64,000 nucleotides of DNA from CADDYT01 sp035294125 (lineage in GTDB: Bacteria; Chloroflexota; Ktedonobacteria; Ktedonobacterales; Ktedonobacteraceae). This document shows positions 60,146 through 64,000 of the stretch, piece after piece; positions within the stretch are counted from its first letter, which is position 1, and each line of letters opens with the position of its first letter. The notes below the pieces were generated by a model. That model ran no database searches. It saw only the letters and a list, made by a program, of their open reading frames with translations, and was not told where the DNA came from. A program made the translations under genes and the position numbers. Location: positions 62,001 to 126,000 of the forward strand of contig DATGLM010000064.1 in NCBI GenBank assembly GCA_035294125.1, in the 5' to 3' direction.

Positions 60146-61873
60146 TTAATCGGCGGAGGGCAGTGTGATTGTGAAGGCTGTCTCTCGCGCGGCTTCGCCG
60201 CTAGGGGATGATGAGGCGGTGATGGTGCCTTGATGTGCCTGCACGATGGCAAGGGCGATAGAGAGGCCGAGGCCAGTTCCAGCTACCGGTGCCGTTTGCC
60301 CTTCAAGGGGTGGTAGATTCTTGCCGCGATAGAAGCGGTCGAAGATATGCGGTAAGTCATCGGTCTCAATGCCGTTCCCGTTATCAATAACGCGCACGAT
60401 GACCTGCCCATCTTGCTTATCGAGCACGAGTTTGATCCAGCCTTCCGGCCCCTGTTTCCCATACTTCAGGGCGTTATCGAAGAGAGCAACCAGTGCCTGC
60501 TTGAGCAGATCGACATCGGCCCGCACACCCAGGCGTTCCTCTGTGGCAAGATAGAGCGAGATGGAGCGTCTATCGGTAGCCATCAGCTTTGCCTGCTCGA
60601 CAGCTTCAATGGCGATTTCAACAAGATCGACGTAACGCATGCGGAGAGCGCGCCCCTCGTCGATCCGGGAAAGAGTGAGCAAGTCGTTGACCAGCCGGGA
60701 CATGCGTTCGGCTTCATTTTTCATCATGCGCAGTACCCGGTTCAAGGTCGCGGGGTCGTCCTTGGCGCCACGCAGGAGCAGTTGCGTGAAACCATAGATC
60801 GAGGTAAGCGGCGTGCGCAACTGGTGCGAGGCATCGGAGAAAAAGCGCCTCGCTCGCTGTTCCGCAGCCCGGTAGCTGATCGTCGATTGCTCCATCTGGT
60901 CGATCATATGCCCGATGCTGGTCGAAAGTTGCCCAAATTCATCGTCGGTGTGAGGCAGGCGCGTGCGCTGCCGCAAGTCGCCCAGCGCGATGGCCTGCGT
61001 GGCATCACGCATATGCACAAGTGGTTTGAGCATATAGCCGGTGATGACGAAGACCAGCACGGCACCCAGCAGGGTCAGTGTTCCCGCTACGAGGCCAATG
61101 AGCAGCAGCAAGCGCGTAAGTGTGCTTTGTTCAACTGAGTACGATGTCGTGACTACCAGGTAATCAGTCGCGGTTGTCCGTGTGTTCGCGCAGCTACCGG
61201 GCGGTGCTTGCAGGGAAATCAGCACCGCGTCTACCGGGCCATTGCGTATCTGCTGCAGGTGGAAAATCTGTGGTGTTGCGATATTCTGTGCGGTAGAAAA
61301 CACGCCGCGAGACAGATATGGAAATTGCTCATGCGGCAGCGTACCATCGCTGCTGGCAAGCACGTGGCCCTGTGCGTCAACTGTATAAACCGCGTCGATA
61401 TCATCGCTGCCGACGACCAGCATGGCATCTTTGAAAGCGCTGCTAAGAGGCAGATTATTGCAATCGACTTCGTTGATAAGTAATGTCTTCAAGCGGCTGG
61501 TATGCTGGAGCAGCGCCGCCTGCCCATCGGCATAGAGAAGAGTCGATGCTGTATTATAGAGAAATATACTGATAAGAAACGCAAAAAGAGCAAAAAGCGC
61601 AATATATATAAATGCCAGTCGCCAGCGCAGGCTGGCGAAACGGCGCAGGAAGGGCGGCAACTCTCTTCCCCTACTCATTTGAGAAGAACGATGCTCAGCT
61701 TCCTTCGAGACAGCCGTAGGAGGAGAGGTAGCCGTAGATTGCTGCTCCATTGTGACACCGGTCTCTAGCCGAACGGGTTGTTCCAGTTTGGAGCCAGCGC
61801 GAAGTGCATTGAGCAACCTTACGAAACTGAGATTAAGAGAGACTGGGGCGCTTTCTCTGGACGCAGATGGCAT
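60146..61873 (-). CDS. sensor histidine kinase of a two-component system
   Basis: 575 residues. Cytoplasmic tail ~1-90, membrane helix ~93-113 (FIYIALFALFAFLISIFLY), a ~130-residue outer sensor domain (it includes VDCNNLPLSS and QAPPGSCANTRTT), a second helix ~250-275, HAMP domain, HisKA with the phospho-His in SDASHQLRTPLTSIYGF, and HATPase_c with N box ALFDNALKYGKQ and G box GTGLGLSIALAIV. It begins 8 bases after the stop of the response regulator gene, so the pair forms one operon. The sensor domain is not a known module; its signal is unknown. ATG 61873 is taken from operon spacing. Confidence 0.95.
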   Translation of the reverse strand: MPSASRESAPVSLNLSFVRLLNALRAGSKLEQPVRLETGVTMEQQSTATSPPTAVSKEAEHRSSQMSRGRELPPFLRRFASLRWRLAFIYIALFALFAFLISIFLYNTASTLLYADGQAALLQHTSRLKTLLINEVDCNNLPLSSAFKDAMLVVGSDDIDAVYTVDAQGHVLASSDGTLPHEQFPYLSRGVFSTAQNIATPQIFHLQQIRNGPVDAVLISLQAPPGSCANTRTTATDYLVVTTSYSVEQSTLTRLLLLIGLVAGTLTLLGAVLVFVITGYMLKPLVHMRDATQAIALGDLRQRTRLPHTDDEFGQLSTSIGHMIDQMEQSTISYRAAEQRARRFFSDASHQLRTPLTSIYGFTQLLLRGAKDDPATLNRVLRMMKNEAERMSRLVNDLLTLSRIDEGRALRMRYVDLVEIAIEAVEQAKLMATDRRSISLYLATEERLGVRADVDLLKQALVALFDNALKYGKQGPEGWIKLVLDKQDGQVIVRVIDNGNGIETDDLPHIFDRFYRGKNLPPLEGQTAPVAGTGLGLSIALAIVQAHQGTITASSSPSGEAARETAFTITLPSAD

Positions 61874-61880
61874 CTGAAGG

Positions 61881-62627
61881 CTAACCTTTCAAGACATAGC
61901 CTACGCCGCGCACAGTCTGAATTAAGCGCGGCGTGCTGGGTGAATCTTCGATTTTTTCACGCAGGTAGCGCACGTAGACTTCAATGATGTTGGTCTCGCC
62001 GAGAAAATCGTAGCCCCAGACACGGTTTAGAATCGTCTGACGGTCCAGCACCTGACGTGGATGGCTCATGAACAGGTGCAGCAGGTTATACTCGGTAGCC
62101 GTCAGCTCGATCAGGCGACCGCCGCGAGTCACCTCACGGGTAGCCATGTTGAGCTGTAAATCACCAAACTGCAAAATCTGACTGGGAACTTCTCCTCCTT
62201 GCTCCGCTCGCTGTGTGCGCTGCTGTCGGCGCAGGATGGCTCTGACACGCGCCACCAGTTCGTCGAACTCGAATGGCTTGGTCAGATAGTCATCTGCTCC
62301 TGTATCCAGGCCGACCACACGATCTCGTACCTCGTCTTTTGCGGTCAGCATGAGTATAGGTACATCCTGCGTGGTCGGGTTTGCGCGCAGGCGGCGGCAC
62401 ACCTCCAGCCCATCCATGCCTGGCAACATCAAATCCAGAATCACCAGGTCAGGGTTTAAGCGCTGCGCTGCCGAGATGCCTTCCTGCCCGTCGGAAGCAG
62501 ATTCGACCTGAAATCCCTCGTAACGCAGTCCCAGGCGTATCAGTTCCTGAATATTTTCTTCGTCATCAACAACCAGCACTTTCAAAGAGGGCTGCTTCTC
62601 TTGATTTTGATTCGTTTGCCATGCCAT
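61881..62627 (-). CDS. OmpR/PhoB-family response regulator
   Basis: About 248 residues. The receiver domain has VLVVDDEENI, the phospho-accepting Asp in DLVILDLMLPGMDG, and the Lys in DYLTKPF. The C-terminal winged helix shows RGGRLIELTATEYNLLHLFM, HPRQVLDRQTILNRVWGYDF and VYVRYLREKIED to GVGYVLKG. Binds DNA as a dimer after phosphorylation, most likely by the kinase encoded 8 bases downstream. ATG 62627 has GGGAG 7 nt upstream; the longer frame adds residues unlike any receiver. The target genes cannot be read from here. Confidence 0.95.
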   Translation of the reverse strand: MAWQTNQNQEKQPSLKVLVVDDEENIQELIRLGLRYEGFQVESASDGQEGISAAQRLNPDLVILDLMLPGMDGLEVCRRLRANPTTQDVPILMLTAKDEVRDRVVGLDTGADDYLTKPFEFDELVARVRAILRRQQRTQRAEQGGEVPSQILQFGDLQLNMATREVTRGGRLIELTATEYNLLHLFMSHPRQVLDRQTILNRVWGYDFLGETNIIEVYVRYLREKIEDSPSTPRLIQTVRGVGYVLKG

Positions 62628-62759
62628 AGTTGTCTCCCAATCTGCCTCATCAGCCTGACTCTCTCCGCTGCCTTGCTGGGTGGCCCTTCCCTGGCTGAGA
62701 GCTGGCAGCAGCAAAATATTCTTTCCAGGAACACATTAGTATATATTACCACAAGATTC

Positions 62760-62789
62760 ATTATAGATATCCGCTTCCTCTATACGCAA
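62760..62789 (-). promoter_or_regulatory. promoter of the two-component operon
   Basis: On the minus strand TTGCGT (62789-62784), 18 bases, TATAAT (62765-62760), about 130 bases before ATG 62627. The 360-base gap 62628-62984 holds nothing else I can name. Confidence 0.55.
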
Positions 62790-62984
62790 GAACCTTGAGG
62801 TATTCCAGGGCCTTCTCAGCAGAAATTAATCCAATCGGGTAGCTGCTCTCGCCCGCTTTTTCCTTCCCTGCCATCCTCTCTATCCTCCATTTTTCCTACG
62901 AACGATGACTTTCCCGGCTCCTGCTATTAGAATGGCAGGAGTGCGTGGAAAAATCGGAGAACCAGAGAGGGAGACAATAAACAT

Positions 62985-63437
62985 ATGGAAAAAATCAATA
63001 GAAAACTGTTCATCATCATAGGTGTTCTGGTCATCATCGTACTCGGTCTTGGCGCAGCGGCTGTCGTCGCCGTGATAGCGCACGCGAACGCCAGCGATAC
63101 GTCTACTGCAGGTGCGACTCCCACCGTTACCGCTTCAGCGCTATCTACCGGAACCACCGCAACAAAGCCCAAATCTCGTCGTATCGTTGGCACCATTCAA
63201 TCCATTAACGGCCAGGCAATAGTGATTGTGCCCGGTAAGGGCGGTAAGAAACCCGTCACTGTTATGTTGACTTCCACAACCAAATATAAAACATCTACCG
63301 GCAAGGCCTCGCCGGGTGACCTCCAGGTTGGTCAGGCAGTGCAGGTCACCGCCACTCTCAACTCCTCGAACGGCGAACTGGATGCTACCCGCATCGTTAT
63401 CCAGACAGCCAGCGCTACGCCTGCCGCGACCCCTTGA
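62985..63437 (+). CDS. membrane-anchored DUF5666-like protein
   Basis: 150 residues: basic start, a strong membrane helix at ~8-33 (FIIIGVLVIIVLGLGAAAVV), a Thr/Ala-rich linker, then a ~75-residue OB-like domain with the DUF5666 pattern RIVGTIQSINGQAIVIVPG, TVMLTSTTKYKTSTGKAS and LQVGQAVQVTATLNSSNG. Such domains occur in many extracellular or lipid-anchored proteins of unknown role. GGGAG before the ATG. Its last 23 bases overlap the convergent psuG gene. Confidence 0.8.
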   Translation: MEKINRKLFIIIGVLVIIVLGLGAAAVVAVIAHANASDTSTAGATPTVTASALSTGTTATKPKSRRIVGTIQSINGQAIVIVPGKGGKKPVTVMLTSTTKYKTSTGKASPGDLQVGQAVQVTATLNSSNGELDATRIVIQTASATPAATP

Positions 63438-64000
63438 TTTCCTCGTATGCCCGTGCGAAGCGAGCGGCCCAGCGAGCGTTGTTGATGAGCAGGGCTTTGT
63501 TGGCCTCGACGCTCTCGCCAGAGGTGGCCTGCGCGACGTGGGCGAGCAGGAAGGGCGTTGTCGCGGAGCCGCGAATGCCCCGCGCGCGAGCAAGCTGGAG
63601 GGCTTCTTCGGTTGCGGCCTCCAACGGGCCAGCCTCCATGGCGTACTCTGTCGGAATGGGACAGGCCACGACCAGCCCATTGAGGCCGCATTCCCACTGC
63701 GTGCGAGCAATGTCCGCGACCGTCCGCACCTCGTCGGCGCGATGCGCCAGCGGGCGTCCGCTGGAAGGCACGTAGAAAGCGGGAAATTCGCTCGTGCGCC
63801 AGCCGATGACCGGCACGCCCTGCGTTTCCAGGTATTCAAGCGTCAAATCCAGGTCGAGGATCGATTTGGCGCCGGCGCAGACGACGAGCACGGGCGTGCG
63901 ACTCAACTCGGTCAGGTCGGCGGAGATATCCATGCTAGTCTCTGCTCCACGATGGACGCCGCCGATGCCGCCAGTGGCAAAGAAATGGATGCCTGCCATG
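63415..64000 (-). CDS. psuG: pseudouridine-5'-phosphate glycosidase, 5' part beyond window
   Basis: 195 C-terminal residues are seen (the frame stays open at the right edge). It contains FFATGGIGGVHRGAE, DISADLTELSRTPVLVVCAG AKSILDL, the block TLEYLETQGVPVIGWRTSEF PAFY, and NGLVVACPIPTEYAMEAG. This is the PsuG/IndA family, which splits pseudouridine 5'-phosphate into uracil and ribose 5-phosphate with a Mn-dependent lysine mechanism; the Lys-containing AGAKSILDLDLTLEY is present. The first third of the enzyme is outside the window, so it cannot be told if a psuK partner exists. Convergent with the DUF5666-like gene with 23-base overlap. Confidence 0.88.
   Translation of the reverse strand, partial: MAGIHFFATGGIGGVHRGAETSMDISADLTELSRTPVLVVCAGAKSILDLDLTLEYLETQGVPVIGWRTSEFPAFYVPSSGRPLAHRADEVRTVADIARTQWECGLNGLVVACPIPTEYAMEAGPLEAATEEALQLARARGIRGSATTPFLLAHVAQATSGESVEANKALLINNARWAARFARAYEEIKGSRQA

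Noticed and set aside
1..64000. CRISPR arrays, prophage, intact IS elements, biosynthetic or defence islands
   Set aside because: No direct-repeat arrays, transposases, integrases or restriction/toxin families were seen; gene content is core metabolism.

Overview
The window looks like chromosomal DNA of a Gram-positive-like, aerobic member of the Chloroflexota, most plausibly class Ktedonobacteria. This is an inference from gene content and style; there is no rRNA to test it. The GC content is moderate (I estimate mid-50s percent). Long Ser/Thr/Pro-rich or Cys-rich tails are added to otherwise ordinary proteins. Both strands are coding, mostly as one- to three-gene units. There are no phage genes, no intact IS elements and no CRISPR. 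The window is mainly core metabolism and housekeeping.

Layout. 1-8250 (minus): SPFH/band-7 membrane protein (cut by the left edge), RicT-like PSP1 protein, ANTAR response regulator, DAHP synthase aroF behind a complete-looking attenuator, an aldehyde dehydrogenase, rho, and a SprT-like metallopeptidase. 8500-17200 (mostly plus): tRNA-Lys, uvrC, FmdB-type zinc ribbon, histidine kinase, membrane proteins including a TerC homologue (minus), a methyltransferase, and scpB overlapping nfo. 17190-23450 (minus): a giant BACON-repeat membrane protein, then an M20 amidohydrolase plus TPP enzyme unit. 23800-27660: an EamA transporter remnant, a DoxX-Rieske fusion, ychF, a second FmdB protein. 27700-35330 (minus): prolyl oligopeptidase, FAD amine-oxidase-like protein, GlcG plus a membrane protein, lipM and tgt. 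35600-45280 (mostly plus): zinc-ribbon protein, LssY-C protein, CPBP protease (minus), GT9-like protein, enoyl-CoA hydratase, methyltransferase-like protein, SnoaL, a lipoprotein, and a T-box controlled short alaS. 45350-54480 (minus): argJ-argD, ftsH, an S9C peptidase with a frameshifted pentapeptide-repeat gene ahead of it, and a FadH/OYE oxidoreductase. 54700-64000: a second EamA remnant, a split chrA pair, DinB, GH3 glycosidase, an MDR dehydrogenase, a two-component system, a DUF5666-like protein, and psuG (cut by the right edge).

Regulation is the most interesting layer. Upstream of aroF there is a consensus promoter, a 20-codon leader peptide with seven Phe/Tyr/Trp codons, and an intrinsic terminator whose U-tract is complementary to the region around the leader start codon. 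This looks like ribosome-mediated attenuation of the first step of aromatic amino-acid synthesis. alaS carries a T-box with a GCC (Ala) specifier. A compact promoter, Shine-Dalgarno and 19-codon ORF unit sits alone at 33061-33180. Many gene ends carry unusually long perfect hairpins (15-31 bp) of unrelated sequence. A short dispersed repeat with the core TGTCATTCTGAGCG occurs in several intergenic gaps.

All functional names come from reading motifs in translated sequence; no database search was run. Start codons were chosen by ribosome-binding-site spacing where possible and often differ from the longest possible frame.
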